Shown here piece by piece: positions 31,194 to 44,020 of a DNA stretch of 64,000 nucleotides; position 1 is the first letter of the stretch; each line of letters starts with the position of its first letter. The DNA lies in NCBI RefSeq assembly GCF_018294505.1, contig NC_057800.1, positions 470,872,955-470,936,954 on the forward strand. Direction: 5' to 3'. The notes beneath the pieces were generated by a model that was not told the origin of the DNA, ran no database searches, and worked only from the letters and a program-made list of their open reading frames with translations. Origin of the DNA: Triticum aestivum (taxonomy: Eukaryota > Streptophyta > Magnoliopsida > Poales > Poaceae). Position numbers and translations under genes: made by a program.

Positions 31194-34100
31194 TGTAACA
31201 CCCCGTATGTAACCTGCCATATTTGTATTCCAACTCTTGCCATTTCCGGCACTAAGTTATGATATTTCCTTGTTGTCGGGTTTTTGTCTTCGTGTTGCTT
31301 TTGTCTTTGTCATGCATCTCATATCATGTCATCATGTGCATCACATTTGCATATGTGTTCGTCTCATGCACCCGAGCATTTTCCCCGTTGTCCGTTTTGC
31401 ATTCCGACGCTCCAATGTCCTCCGGTGTCCCCTTTTACCTCTTTTCGTGTGCAGGTGTTAAACGTTCTTGGATTGGACCGAGACTTATCAAGCGGCCTTG
31501 GTTTACTACCGGTAGACCACCTGTCAAGTTTCGTGCCATTTGGACTTTGTTTGATACTCCAACGGTTAACCGAGGAACCGAGAAGGCCTAGTGTGTGTTG
31601 CAGCCCAACACCTCTCCAAAGTGGCCCAAAACCCACCAAAACCCCCTCCATCATCTAGGTCGTTTGATCACGATCGCGTGGCCGCAAACCGTGCTCAATT
31701 TGGAGCCTCCTAGCCCCCTCTACCTATAAAAAGGCAACTCCCCCCGAAAATCTCGGATCCCTTCCTACCCTAACCCTAGCCCCCGCTCCATCCACGCGCC
31801 GAACGTATCGCGCCGCTGCCCCGCAGCCAGTGGCGTTGCGCCACGTGTCCCGGCCGGCCTCCTCACCGCCGCGGCCCGCGGAGCCCGCGGGAGGCCCTCC
31901 CGGCCCGGCTCCTCCGCGCCGCTCGACCGCGCCCGCTCCTCCTCGCCGTGCCGCCCGCCTCCTCCTTGCCGGTGTCGGCCTCGCCATCGGCCGCCGCCTC
32001 GCCGCCTCACCGATGCCTCGGCTTCCGCGCCGCCCCGAGGCTGGCGCGCCCCTCATCGCCCGGCGCGGCCGCCATCGCCGCCGTCCGCCGCTTCGATCCC
32101 GCTCAGGCCAGCCTCCTCTCCTCCGGCAAGTCCCTGGCGAGCTCCTGCGCCGACTCCGGTGAGCACCTCGAAGAACGTGCATGAACCTAGATCTGATCTC
32201 GAGGGTTGACTTTTTCCTAATCCCAGTAAATTTTTGCATTCTTCATCGCATCATAACTTTGCACCCGTGTCTCCGTTTTGGGCATGTAACATATCAAATT
32301 GTTCGTCTTGACGAGTAATTCATTTCATCCCATTGCACCATGTTCATTTGAGCTCATCTTGATGTCCTAAATGCTGTTGCAAGAGTGCTATGCAATGTTA
32401 GTTTCAGATTCTTATCAGTAATTGGACATTTGTCATTTTTGCCATGATTAATGTGTGCCTCCTATGAGATTGAGCCGTACATGTGTTTTGAAGTATGTCA
32501 TGCCATCTTTACAGGGGTGCATGCCATGTAATTTTGTGATCTCTGTGGTGACTAGCACAAGCATGCAAAGTAGCTCTCGTAATGTTGCTGATTTTAGGGA
32601 CTTAGAAATCTTCTAAGTCTTTTCCCTGATTATATTTTTATGCCATGTATTCGTATTGCTACAGAGTGATCCATTCCTCTTTTGAGCATGTACAATAAGG
32701 GTGATTTTGAGATATTGTTGTGCTCTATCCATCCATGTTTTTGTTTGCAATTATGGAGCACCCTAGCATGAATCAATTGAGCTCTACTTTTGCTATAAAA
32801 TGTTCTTGGCAGATTGTTTACATGTTAAGCAATTTTGCCGAGGTTGTTGTAGTTGATCCGTGCATTCTATGAGGTTGTTCTTGCCATGTTTAGCTTCTAT
32901 GCCATGTCTACTTGCTGGGTGTATGCTTAGTTTGTCATGCAATGCCTTGTGGTGAGTGCATCGAGCTCGTAAACATGCCTACGTGAATCTGTTTTGCCAT
33001 GTTCCAGTTTTCTTCTAAGTCTGAAATCTGTTAACGAAAGTTGCTATGTTCACATGGTTGCCATTGTATTTTCTGATCTCGTTTGGCTTATTGTCAGTAA
33101 GGGACTTTTGGTGTATGCTTTGAGTAGCTTCATGCCATGCCTTGCTTTGCCATGATATGTTCCTGTAGCATGTTGTTATCTTGCTCTAAACATTGCTTCC
33201 TGATGTTAAATTCCTGACATGTTGTTATTTTCACTAAGTCCGTAACCTGATATCTTTTGCACTTTTGCCATGCTTGTTTGAACCTGCTATTGAGTGATTT
33301 GGCCGTAGCCCAGTGTTCATCTTTTGTCAAGCATCTTGAGTGGATCCCTGCCATGTGCTTTGTTGTTATGTTAGAGTGCATTAGCTTGTTGTTCTTGATG
33401 CTTTTAGATGGCCTCGTGTTGTTAATCGCAGATCGGTGCCATATTTGTTTTGCTTGCCATTTGCAAACCGTGCATCCAATTCCGGTGATCTTTATATCGA
33501 TTTCGACCGAAATCAACTCATCTTTTCAGCGGCACTCTTGGTTTTCCAAGTTGAGGCCAGGTTCAATCTTTCCTTTCCGAAACATGCATATGCATCACAT
33601 ATCACATCCCGCATGTCATGCCATGTTTTGCATCGTGTTGCTTGTGCATTGCACGTGGTTGATTGTGTCTCCCTTTGCTTGTGTTCTTGCTTTGGGTAGA
33701 GCCGAGAGATGAGTACGTGATCGAGGAATCCATTGAGTACGCTTACGAGGATCAAGCTAACGTCAACTCGGAGAACTTTGCAGGAAAGATGACCATACCC
33801 TCGAAATCACTTCTATCTTTGCTGGCTAGATGCTCGCTCTTTTGCTATGCCTATGCTATGATATCTACCACTTTCTTACCATGCCTCCCATATTGCCATG
33901 TCAAACCTCTAACCCACCTTGTCCTAGCAAACCGTTGTCTGGCTATGTTACCGCTTTGCTCAGCCCCTCTTTTAGCGTTGCTAGTTGCAGGTGAAGATTG
34001 GAGTTTGTTCCTTGTTGGAACATGTTTATTGTTGGGATATCATTATTATATCTTGTCTTTTTTAATGCATCTATATACTTGGTAAAGGGTGGAAGGCTCG

Positions 34101-35398
34101 GCCTTATGCCTGGTGTTTTGTTCCACTCTTGCCGCCCTAGTTTCCGTCATACCGGTGTTATGTTCCTTGATTTTGCATTCCTTACACGGTTGGGTTATAA
34201 TGGGAACCCCTTGACAGTTCGCCTTGAATAAAACTCCTCCAGCAATGCCCAACATTGGTTTTACCATTTGCCACCTAGCCTCTTTTTGCCTTGGTTTCCG
34301 CGGACTCAAGGGTCATCTTTATTTTAAACCCCCAGGATAGTGCTCCTCTGAGTGTTGGTCCAACCTAGAGCACCGTGCGGGGCCGTCCCTTGGCAACTTG
34401 GGTTACTTTGGCTCCCGTACGCTTAGCTTATCCGGTGTGCCCTGAGAATTAGATATGTGCAGCTCCTATCAGGATTTGTCGGCACAGCAGGTGGTCTTGC
34501 TGGACTTGTTTTACCATTGTCGAGATGTCTTGTAACCGGGATTCCGAGTCTAATCGGATTGTCTTGGGAGAAGGAATATCCTTCGTTGACCGTGAGAGCT
34601 TGTGATGGGCTATGTTGGGACACCCCTGCAGGGATTTGAACTTTTGAAAGGCGTGCCCGCGGTTATGGGCAGATGGGAATTTGTTAATGTCTTGTTGTAG
34701 AAAACCTAAAACTTAACTTAATTAAAATGAATCAACAGAGTGTGTGGCTGTGATGGTCTCTTTTCGGCGGAGTCCGGGAAGAGAACACGGTCTCGTGTTA
34801 TGCTTGAACGTAGGTTGTTCTAGGATCACTTCTTGATCATAGTTTATCGACCGTGCCTTGCCTTCTCTTCTCGCTCTCATTTGCGTATGTTAGCCACCAT
34901 ATATGCTAGTGCTTGCTGCAGCTCCACCTCATACCTTTTACCTACCTATAAGCTCAAATAGTCTTGATCGCGAGGGTGTGAGATTGTTGAGTCCCTGTGA
35001 CTCACAGATTACTCCAATACCAGATGCAGGGACCGATGATACCGCTCCAGGAGATTCGACTGAGCTCAAGTGGGAGTTCGATGAGGACTCAGGATGATAC
35101 TACGTTTCTTTTCCAGACGATCAGTAGTGGTGCCCAGTTGGGGCGATCGGGGACATTAAGCTTTTGGGGTTGTCTCTATTTTGGTTCTGTAGTCGGACCT
35201 TGATTGTATCTGGATGAATGTAATGTTATTTTATGCATTGTGTGACGTGGCGATTGTAAGCCAACTATGTATTTATTTCCTTATTTAGTACATGGGTTGT
35301 GTGAATATTACCCCACTTGCGACATTGCTTACAATGCGGTTATGCCTCTAAGTTGTGCTTCGACAAGTGGGAGATATAGCCGCATCATGGGCGTTACA
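31194..35398 (+). repeat. Solo LTR G (4,205 bp), Tekay-type
   Basis: Starts TGTAACACCCCG and ends GGGCGTTACA, flanked by CTCCC duplications, with no internal element sequence. This is the product of recombination between the two LTRs of a former full element. It contains a TATA box CCTATAAAAAGG (31723-31734), a GC-rich leader-like zone (31780-32160) ending in a donor-like GGTGAGC, a long AT-rich intron-like zone, and at 34621-34676 a block shared with the LTRs of F and H. The long open frames in the GC-rich zone are composition artefacts. Confidence 0.93.
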
Positions 35399-35403
35399 CT
35401 CCC

Positions 35404-36944
35404 CTTGGCAACTGCCAAGCTTGGGGGAGTGCACCGGTATCGTATCATCATCACTTTTATCTTTACCGTTTTTCTTTGTTCGGTCCTTTTGATAATATCT
35501 TGATCTCGTAGCATAATGTTTTAGTATGATCTAGTTGTGAGTTTTGCTTTATGATCCTTCTATGTAATCGAGTCCGTGAGCTATATATAATAAAGATTAG
35601 TGTTGAGTCAAGGGCTTGATTATTTTTCCATAATCTTGAGTGAATAAAAGAAAAGAGGAAGAAATAAAAAGAAACAAAGAGATCATATGGATCTTATGGA
35701 GAGTAATGAGCTCACATAGAAAGAGTATGATGAATAAAAGTTGTTGAGAGTTGACAAACATAGTTTTGGTCATCGTTGCAATTAATAGGAAGTAATAAAG
35801 AAAGAGAGGTCTTCATATATAAATACACTATCTTGGACATCTTTTATGATTGTGAGCACTCATTAAAATATGACATGCTAAAGAGTTGACGTTGGACAAG
35901 GAAGACAACGTAATGGGTTATGTTTTCTTACATCTGAGATAAATTATATTGTCATGGATCATCCAACATGATTGAGCTTGCCTTTCCCATGCTAGCCAAA
36001 TTCTTTGCACCAAGTAGAGATACTACTTGTGCTTCCAAACACCCTTAAACCAGTTTTGCCATGAGAGTCCACCATACCTACCTATGGATTGAGTAAGATC
36101 CCTCAAGTAAGTTGTCATTGGTGCAAGCAATAAAAATTGCCCTCTAAATATGTATGACTTATTAGTGTGGGAGAAAATAAGCTTTATACGATCGTGTGAT
36201 ATGGAAGAAATAAAAGCGAGGGACTGCATAATAAAGGTCCATATCACAAGTGGCAATATAAAGTGACATTCTTTCGCATTAAGATTTTGTGCATCCAACC
36301 ATAAAAGTGCATGACAACCTCTGCTTCCCTCTGCGAAGGGCCTATCTTTTACTTTTATCTCCCACCTTACATAAGAGTCATGCTGATCTTCACCCTTCTT
36401 TTTCTTACATTTTATCTTTTGGCAAGCAAAAGATGTTGGAAAGAACCTGGTATATATGGCTAATTGGATGTGAGTTTTCATGAACTATTATTGTTGACAT
36501 TACCCTTGAGGTAAGACGTTGGGGGGAAAAACTATAAGCCCCTATCTTTCTCTGTGTCCGATTAAAACTCCATACCCATAAGTATTGCGTGAATGTTAGC
36601 AATTGTGAAAGACTATACGATAGTTGAGTATGTGGATTTGCTGAAAAGCTCTTATATTAACTCTTTCCTATGTTATGATAAATTGTAATTGCTCCAATGA
36701 CTGAGATTATAGTTTGTTAGTTTTCAATGAAATTTATGATTCACACTTGAAATTGTGATTGAATTGTTACTCTAGCATAAGAGATCATATGAGAAGAATT
36801 ATATAAGTTGTTGTTCTAAGAATGATCATGATGCCCTCATGTACGTATTTTATTTTTATCGACACCTCTATCTCTAAACGTGCGGACATATCTTTCGATT
36901 TCGGCTTTCGCTTGAGGACAAGCAAGGTCTAAGCTTGGGGGAGT
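35404..36944 (+). other. Element E 3' untranslated zone with two polypurine-like tracts
   Basis: AT-rich, no coding motif. AAGCTTGGGGGAGT occurs at about 35419-35432 and again at 36931-36944, the second next to the 3' LTR and therefore the functional polypurine tract. The first may be an internal copy. The rest shows nothing I can name. Confidence 0.65.
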
Positions 36945-38466
36945 TGATACGTCCATTTTGCATCATGCTTTTATATCGATATTTATTGCATTATGGGCTG
37001 TTATTACACATTATGTCACAATACTTATGCCTATTCTCTCTTATTTTACAAGGTTTACATAAAGAGGGAAAATGCCAGCAGCTGGGATTCTGGGACGGAA
37101 AAGGAGCAAATATTAAAGACCTATTCTGCACAGCTCCAAAAGTCCTGAAACTTCACGGAAGTCATTTTCAAAATATATAAAAAATACTGAGCGCAAGAAG
37201 TTCCAGAGGGGGGCCACACCCTGGCCATGAGGGTGGGGGCGCGCCCTACCCCCTGGGCGTGCCCCCTACCTCGTGGGCCCCCTGGTGGCCCTTCGATGCC
37301 CATCTTCTGCTATATGGAGTCTTTTGATGAGGAAAAAAATCATAAGCAAGCTTTCGGGACGAGACTCCGCCGCCACGAGGCGGAACCTTGGCGGAACCAA
37401 TCTAGGGCTCTGGCGGAGCTGTTCTGCCGGGGAAACTTCCCTTCGGGAGGGGGGAATCATCGCCATCGTCATCACCAGCGATCCTCTCATCGGGAGGGGG
37501 TCAATCTCCATCAACATCTTCACCAGCACCATCTCCTCTCAAACCCTAGTTCATCTCTTGTATCCAATTCTTGTCTCTAAGTCTGGGATTGGTACCTGTG
37601 GGTTGCTAGTAGTGTTGATTACTCCTTGTAGTTGATGCTAGTTGGTTTATTTTGTGGAAGATCATATGTTCAGATCCTATATGCATATTAATAACCCTCT
37701 GATTATGAACATGAATATGCTTTGTGAGAAGTTACGTTTGTTCCTGAGGACATGGGAGAAGTCTTGCTATTAGTAGTCATGTGAATTTGGTATTCGTTCA
37801 ATATTTTGATGAGATGTATGTGGTCTCTCCTCTAGTGGTGTTATGTGAATGTCGACTACATGACACTTCACCATTATTTGGGCCTAGAGGAAGGCATTGG
37901 GAAGTAATAAGTAGATGATGGGTTGCTAGAGTGACAGAAGCTTAAACCCTAGTTTATGCGTTCCTTCGTAAGGGGCTGATTTGGATCCACATGTTTCATG
38001 CTATGGTTAGGTTTACCTTAATACTTTTGTTCTAGTTGCGGATGCTTGCAATAGAGGTTAATCATAAGTGGGATGCTTGTCCAAGTAAGGACAGCACCCA
38101 AGCACCGGTCCACCCACATACCAAATTATCAAAGTACCGAACGCGAATCATATGATCGTGATGAAACCTAGCTTGACAATAATTCCCATGTGTCCTCGGG
38201 AGCGCTTTTCTCTATATAAGAATTTGTCCAGGCTTGTCATTTGTTACAAAAAGGATTGGGCCACCTTGCTGCACTTTATTTTCTTTTGTTACTTGTTACT
38301 CGTTACAAATTATCTTATCACAAAACTATTTGTTACCTATAATTTCAGTGCTTGCAGAGAATACCTTGCTGAAAACCGCTTATCATTTCCTTCTGCTCCT
38401 CGTTGGGTTCGACACTCTTACTTATCGAAAGGACTACGATAGATCCCCTATACTCGTGGGTTATCA
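36945..38466 (+). repeat. Element E 3' LTR (1,522 bp)
   Basis: Starts TGATACGTCC after the tract AAGCTTGGGGGAGT and ends GGGTTATCA. TGATACGTC is the start I associate with Triticeae Athila-type Sabrina or WHAM-like LTRs. GTATT at 38467-38471 is the right target-site copy, and the next bases belong to the gag of element D. Confidence 0.88.
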
Positions 38467-38471
38467 GTATT

Positions 38472-40017
38472 TGATGGCATGAAGGTCATCTCCGCGGGCC
38501 ATGTGGATATGGAGAAGGAAATCCTCGATTCATGCCACGGGATCAGTTGTTCCATCATATGATTCGATATTTATGGGTTTAAACCCGTCCGGGAATTCTT
38601 GCTCCATTACTTTGATTGTGAAGCAAAGAGGGTGTGCGGCGCCTCTATGTTGGGCCACATTGCAACGTAGCTCCGATGGAGTCAGTCTACGGTTTTCGGC
38701 CTGGGTGTGACTAGGCTTGTCACGTCCGAATAGATAGTCGTCGTCACGTGTCGGGGCACGTCCTTGCGATCTGTAGATCGATCTGGTATGTCCTGCTCTA
38801 TTGTCCATGTCTTGCTGATGGTCATATGTATGACCGGAAGCTGTTTTACCTCTGCTTTTACTATGAGGCGGGGTGGGCTGGCGTTCGGCTTGAGTTGCCA
38901 CTTTATCTTGACCACGTGGTGGTCGGTCAGCCGCATTGTGCAATGATGGTATGTGCTCCGGCGCCTCGTCGTTGAACTGAGGTACCAATTTCTGCTTCAG
39001 GTAGCTTTTGGTCGGGCGCTTGAGGCCGTGTTCTTCGGCTGCTAGGACATTAGTTCATCTGTCGTTGAGCAGATCTTGGTCAGCTTAAAGCTGCTGCTGC
39101 TTCTTTTTCAGGCTCCTTACAGTGGCTATTAGTCGGCGCTTAAAGCGCTCCTGCTCCTGAGGTTCCTCAGGCACGATAAAATCCTCCCTGCCAAGGCTTG
39201 CCTCATCCTTGGAGAGTGGAAGATAATTACTGTCCTCCGAGTCATCGTTTATGACCTATTTGTCAGGTCCAACTTGCCCGTTTTCCCGTTCCCCCTGTTC
39301 GGAGGTTATCTCAACGGGGTCTTCATTATCTGTGGCATCGTCCGGAATATTATTTTCCCCTGTGCCAGTATCGCCATCTTTTCCTTGACGCGACTTAGAG
39401 CGGCACCGCTGACGCTGGCATTTTGGTTGTATCACAGGAGGTTCGTCCTCAACTGGATCTTCTTTGTCGTCGTCGTTAGTTCTTTTAGGTGTATCCACCA
39501 TGTATACGTCGTAAGAAGAGGTGGCCATCCAGCGTCTGGTAAACGGTGGGTCTTGGCCCTGCTCCTCATTAGCATCGCCGTCCATACCGTCGATTTCTTT
39601 GGAGCCGTAATCGAGCGTGTCGGTTAAGTCTTCGATGGTGTCTATGAAGTGGGCGGTGGGCGGGAAGCGAAATTCTCCGTCGTCAGCCTCTAGTTCGAAC
39701 CGGATACAATTCGGCTGTGAGCCCCCTGCTAAGGATAGAGCTCTTAACGAGTTTAACACGTCGCCCAAAGGCGAGTGCCGGAAGATATCCGCGGAGCTAA
39801 ATTCGACGATCGATGATCGATCAAGCTCAACATACGTGGACGCGCGAGGTTCGGAACCCGTAGCCGGAGACGAGTCCATGGTTCCGGTGACACAGATGTC
39901 ACTTGAAGTTAAGTCTGTGTGCGGCTCCAACGCCACTGAGTCTGCGGCTTCCGTGGCAGGGTTGAGCTTCCCATCCACGGGTGGCGCGATCTGCTCCTGA
40001 TCCAAAGCCGGAGCAGT
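38472..40017 (-). pseudogene. gag: Element D left gag fragment (N-terminus to the gag core)
   Basis: Starts directly at the LTR edge and reads an acidic N-terminal region (YVELDRSSIVEFSSADIFRH, then VRFELEADDGEFRFP in similar form). A TAG stands near 39256 and a frame change precedes 38988. The gag entry is AQHRGAAHPLCFTIKVMEQE, followed by FKPINIESYDGTTDP. At 38527-38529 a TGA replaces the expected Trp before IEDFLLHIHMARGDDLHAIK. The fragment stops at 38472, where element E was inserted inside the codons for HAIKYL. The usual primer binding site and leader between LTR and gag are missing. Confidence 0.8.
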
Positions 40018-40495
40018 TGTCGGTGTCAAAACCGGTGGATCTCTAGTAGGGGGTCCCAAACTGTGCGTCTAGGATCAATGGTAATAGGAGACGGGGGACA
40101 AGATGTTTACCCAAGTTCGGGCCCTCTCTATGGAGGTAATACCCTACTTCCTGCTTGATTGATCTTGATGAATATGAGTACTACAAGAGTTGATCTACCA
40201 CGAGATCGTAATGGCTAAACCCTAGAAGTCTAGCCTATGAATATGGTAATGAGTATATGTGGTGTCTTTTCCAAACTATCCCCTTTGGTTTATATAGACA
40301 CCGAGGGGATCTATGGTTTACATGGAGTCGGTTACGTACAAAGGAATCTTCGGTCGCCAAGCTTTCCTTCCATGCCAAGTAGAGTCCAATCCGGACACGG
40401 TGCAGTCTTCGGCCTTCATGTCTTCACAGCCCATCAGTCCGGCCCATGGATAATAGGTCGGACGCTCGAGGACCCCTTTGTCCAGGACTCCCTCA
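40018..40495 (-). repeat. Element D LTR (478 bp)
   Basis: In element orientation it starts TGAGGGAGTCCTGG after the tract AGGGGCTAC and ends TTTTGACACCGACA. TGTCGGTGTC marks 40018. It contains a TATA box (minus strand, about 40290-40298) within an imperfect inverted repeat, as in the element A LTR. It serves as 3' LTR for the right internal region and stands where the 5' LTR of the left gag would be. Confidence 0.9.
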
Positions 40496-40699
40496 GTAGC
40501 CCCTGAACTTGGCTTCAATAACGAGGAGTCCGGCACGTAGATTTATCTTTGGCATTGCAAGGCGGGTTCCCTCCTTCCGAACTCCAGAATAGTCTTCGAA
40601 TGAAGTAAATATATCCGGACCTCTGTATATAATTGTAGAGAATATAATATCCCGCGAGCCCAACTTGTTGATAACTATTCATGACACTGTATCATGCCT

Positions 40700-41019
40700 A
40701 CCCGGTTGATATTTCCAACTGTCGGCTAGCGAGCCGCCCCACGTCTCAGGGCGCGGTTTTACTGGCACATCTTGTCAAGGCAGAGATCGTGTCCCTTTAT
40801 TTATGGGATTTTCATTAATGGTGGCGTGGGTAACCCAACCGTCCCCTGGGTACAACTCCTTGGTGATAGGTAAGTTTAGAGACCCTGGGGGAGACGCCCA
40901 GTATTCGGGGCCTTTATATAGAGACCCAGTATCGTCTTCTCTCCTTCTGCTTGCTCCTTCCTGAACCGCAGCCATCTCAAGTTCCAACCCTCGGGTTCCA
41001 ATCGCCACCAGCCCTAGTC
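40700..41019 (+). promoter_or_regulatory. Promoter region of the element D opposite-strand gene
   Basis: TATA box CTTTATATAGAG at 40912-40923, about 100 bases before the expected start. Further upstream (40763-40845) CTTGTCAAGGCAGAG and GGGTAACCCAACCGT match the segment upstream of the element A gene on the other strand. Nothing else in 40496-41019 looks coding. Confidence 0.6.
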
Positions 41020-44000
41020 AAGTCCGGATCCAACCATCAGGGCCGGTGGGTGGCTACTTCTGTCATGGAGGAGGATATTGCGAAGCTCCACGTAGTGAGG
41101 TATCTGACCTCAGAAATCTTTCATCAGCTTCCGGCACAAGGGCAAGTCATACCGACCCCCAGATCTGGCGAGGGGGTAGTGTTTGTATCCCACTTTCTTC
41201 ACGGGCTAGGGTTCGCGCTTAACCCCTTCGTCCGGGGGCTCATGTTCTACTATGGGCTAGATTTTCACGATCTGGCCCTGGACTCTATTCTCCTCATCTC
41301 GACATTTATCGTCACGTGTGAGGCCTTACTCCGGACTCCTCCGCACTTTGGTTTGTGGTTGAAGACCTTTGATGTGAGGCCGCGGGTGGCAGAGGAGGAG
41401 CAAGCAGAGTGCGGCAGCGTCATAATAGGCAAGCTGGCCGGCGCGGTTTGGCCCGAAGGATCTTTCGCCAAATCTTTTGACCTATGGCAGCAGGGGTGGT
41501 TTTATATCAATGAGCCGCGGGGCTCCAAGTGGGCGGCTACACCTGTGTTCCGACCCGGTCCTCCAATTCAGCTCGCTTCGTGGGTCAATAGGGGATTGGA
41601 CTGGGGATCCGTCAATGAAGTGCAGACTCTACAAAGTCGCATCCGGAGCCTTATAGAGAACATCATCGATCTTGTGAACGTCGTTCAAATAATGCTGGTC
41701 CACCAAATCCTGCCATGTTAGCGGTGGCCTCTTTGTATGTGGGAGTTTAACCCAGAAGGGCGGCGGACTCTACAACACTTCTTCGGCACTACACATGAAG
41801 GTATGTGGAAATTATATTTCGGGGAACGAGAGCAATGGCCGGACACCACCGAAGATGTCGGCCTTGACTGCAATCATCCGGACACTTCGGTAACTATTCG
41901 ATATCCGAGCACCTTCCATTCAGGCATCTCTTAACAAGATATTGAACAACCCGTCCCTGTACAGGACTAGATAAAGAAATCGGTGCTCATCTGGTGTCCG
42001 GCGCCTCTTCCCGAAGGCCCTGCGACCGACCTGCTGACGAGAATGATGATCCCGACACAGTAGCAGGTGGTTGCATCCAGGAAAACCGAAATCCTTTTGC
42101 CCAAGGGCAAGAGTGCAGAGGGGGGCCTCCAGGGCAAGAAGAGGGTCGCCTCCGAAGATCAGGAGGGGAATCCTTCCAAGAGAGGAAAAACGCCAACATC
42201 GAGTGGCTTGGGCCAGGAGAGCGAGGCTGCCGTAGAATTTGATGATGAGGACGAACCTCGAGGCAGACCGTAAGTGAGGTCGGGGTACTTTAAATGCACC
42301 TCATTCTTTTCCTATTAGTGAAGTAATCGTTTGATATATGTTCATCCATGCAGGTTAACGCCTGGTGCTTCTCAATCGTCCTCCTCCTCGGGAGATCTTC
42401 TTCTGGAGATGATGGAGAGTGACACGCCTTCTCCGGCCACATCGCCTAACAGGGGAAATGATACCCAGGTATCGTCCCAACGGGCTCCTCCTAAACACCA
42501 AGTAGTACAGGAAGCAAAGAAGGTGTTACCCGAAGGCGGTGCCTCTGTCACTCGGGGTTCCGGGATCAAGACTGGTGTCCCTGAACCGTCCGGTTTACAG
42601 CCGGGGATGATTCTGAAGGCAAGTAAGCGGGTTCCTTCACAGGAATGTCGTACTCCGGCGGCGGTTTTCGAAGACCCAGGAGCGCCGGACATGCTGACGG
42701 GCTTGCTACGACGAGCATTCATTTTAGAAGAGCACCATACCTTGATGGCTACGGTGGTCAAAAGGGTTCTATCCGCGAAGAGCGGATTGGACAGGGCCTT
42801 CACGAGCCTTCTAAGAGGTTTTGAGGTTTGTGATGTAGCTTTGTCAATTGAATTTTATTGACAGAATGCACCTATTGTATATGCAGTAGCCCCTAAGACT
42901 CGGATTGTCTTCTGAAAGAGGCGATCGGAGGATCAAAGAGATATGCTCAGGTATTAACCTTGGGTTAATTTGAAATACAGGCTGCTTCCCCTCCTGTGGC
43001 TGTCCGAAATATAGAAGTGGCCGAACTGCAGCAAAAGATGGATATTGCGGAGGATGACATTGCAATGATCAATAGGCGTCTTGACGAATCGCAAGGTATG
43101 TACTTCGAGCATTCTTTACACTAGTGTGCTTGACGTGGGAAAGAGCTTTATATGGAATGTGCATGAAATGCATATGGTGCCGCCGCCGTGGAGGTTCTTC
43201 GGGCGAAGCTAATCCGGGCCAAGGAGCGGGCCCGGTTTAGTGATGCTACTGTTGAAGGAGCATCGGTTGAACTAAAGGCCGAACAAGCTGCGCGATGCCA
43301 GGGGGAGGAGAAGGTATCCATGATGACACTCTCTTTGGAGAATGCTACAGGTCGCTTCTAGAACTAGACAAGGAGAATAAAGCCTTAGCGGCTGAACTAG
43401 ACAAGGCCCGACAGGAGGCAAGAGAAGCGCGATCAGAGTCCAGAGCACTCCGTGAGGAGGTTCGGCATGCGAAAGAGATAGTGGCTGGAAAGCCTTTTCT
43501 GCTACAGACTAAGTTCGGCGACCCGGACTATGCTCACCTGAACCAAGTGTGGAGTTCTTCGGACGAGTATTTGGAATTGCCGAAGAGTTCTTCCGATGCA
43601 GCGCGGTATTACCAAGCGCGGGCTGGATATGCAACGGAGAAGCTTTTTTGGTCACAGTTTGGTGCGTCGAAGCTCCCGCTGCTGTTCAATGAACAGATGG
43701 CCCAATGGGCCGAACTTCATAGGGTATCTGGCGCTGCCATAGAGGATGTTATAATCCGGCTATGGCCAACCGAGCCTGCGCCGAGTAGCTATTTCAGTTT
43801 GGTGCAGAAGCTTGTCGACGTGGTGCCGCGAATCGATGCTGGGAAGCGATCATCGTGCATTGAAGGTGCACGGATGGCCCTTGCTCGAGTCAAGACATTT
43901 TGGGGAAAGATGAAGGCCATCGACGTCGCCACGAAGGGTCCGCCTGAAGGCAGGGGCCATCCGGAACCGGAGAGTTATTTTGAAGACGTCCTGGAGGTCG

Positions 44001-44020
44001 CTCGCTTGATAGAGGGTTAA
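41020..44020 (+). pseudogene. Opposite-strand gene of element D: PF04195-like protein, complete in outline with several stops
   Basis: The start codon expected at 41020-41022 is AAG; an ATG remains at 41065. Exon 1 carries RYLTSEIFHQLP, LMFYYGLDFHDLALDS, HFGLWLKTFDVRPR and FYINEPRGSKW. A TAG follows ILPC at 41722, and the frame continues WEFNPEGRRTL to a donor near 41890. Exon 2 from about 41964 has two more TAG codons and a Lys-rich stretch (KRVASEDQEGNPSKRGKTP). Exon 3 (42355-42826) ends SAKSGLDRAFTSLLRGFE. Exon 4 (about 42982-43094) and the start of the last exon are coiled coil. The last exon (to 44020) holds the C-terminal helical domain with SSDAARYYQARAGYATEKLF and SYFSLVQKLVDVVPRID. 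Some splice signals are decayed. Confidence 0.75.

Larger units (their letters stand above)
26936..38466 (+). mobile_element. Element E: 5'-truncated Athila-type Ty3/Gypsy element (Sabrina-like), containing solo LTR G
   Basis: The left edge starts inside the protease domain, so the 5' LTR, primer site, gag and part of protease are gone. What remains is pol (to about 30310), a coiled-coil ORF (30654-31172), a long 3' untranslated zone and a 3' LTR (36945-38466). The block LPVEILGDPPPPKGDPVFEL and the RNase H/integrase motifs are Athila-lineage features. A 4.2 kb solo LTR is inserted at 31194-35398. GTATT follows the 3' LTR, but no matching left copy exists because the left part was deleted. 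Confidence 0.88.

Noticed and set aside
31724..32239. Minus-strand Arg/Gly-rich frames of 81-171 codons in solo LTR G
   Set aside because: Same reason: high GC content, no motif, inside an LTR.
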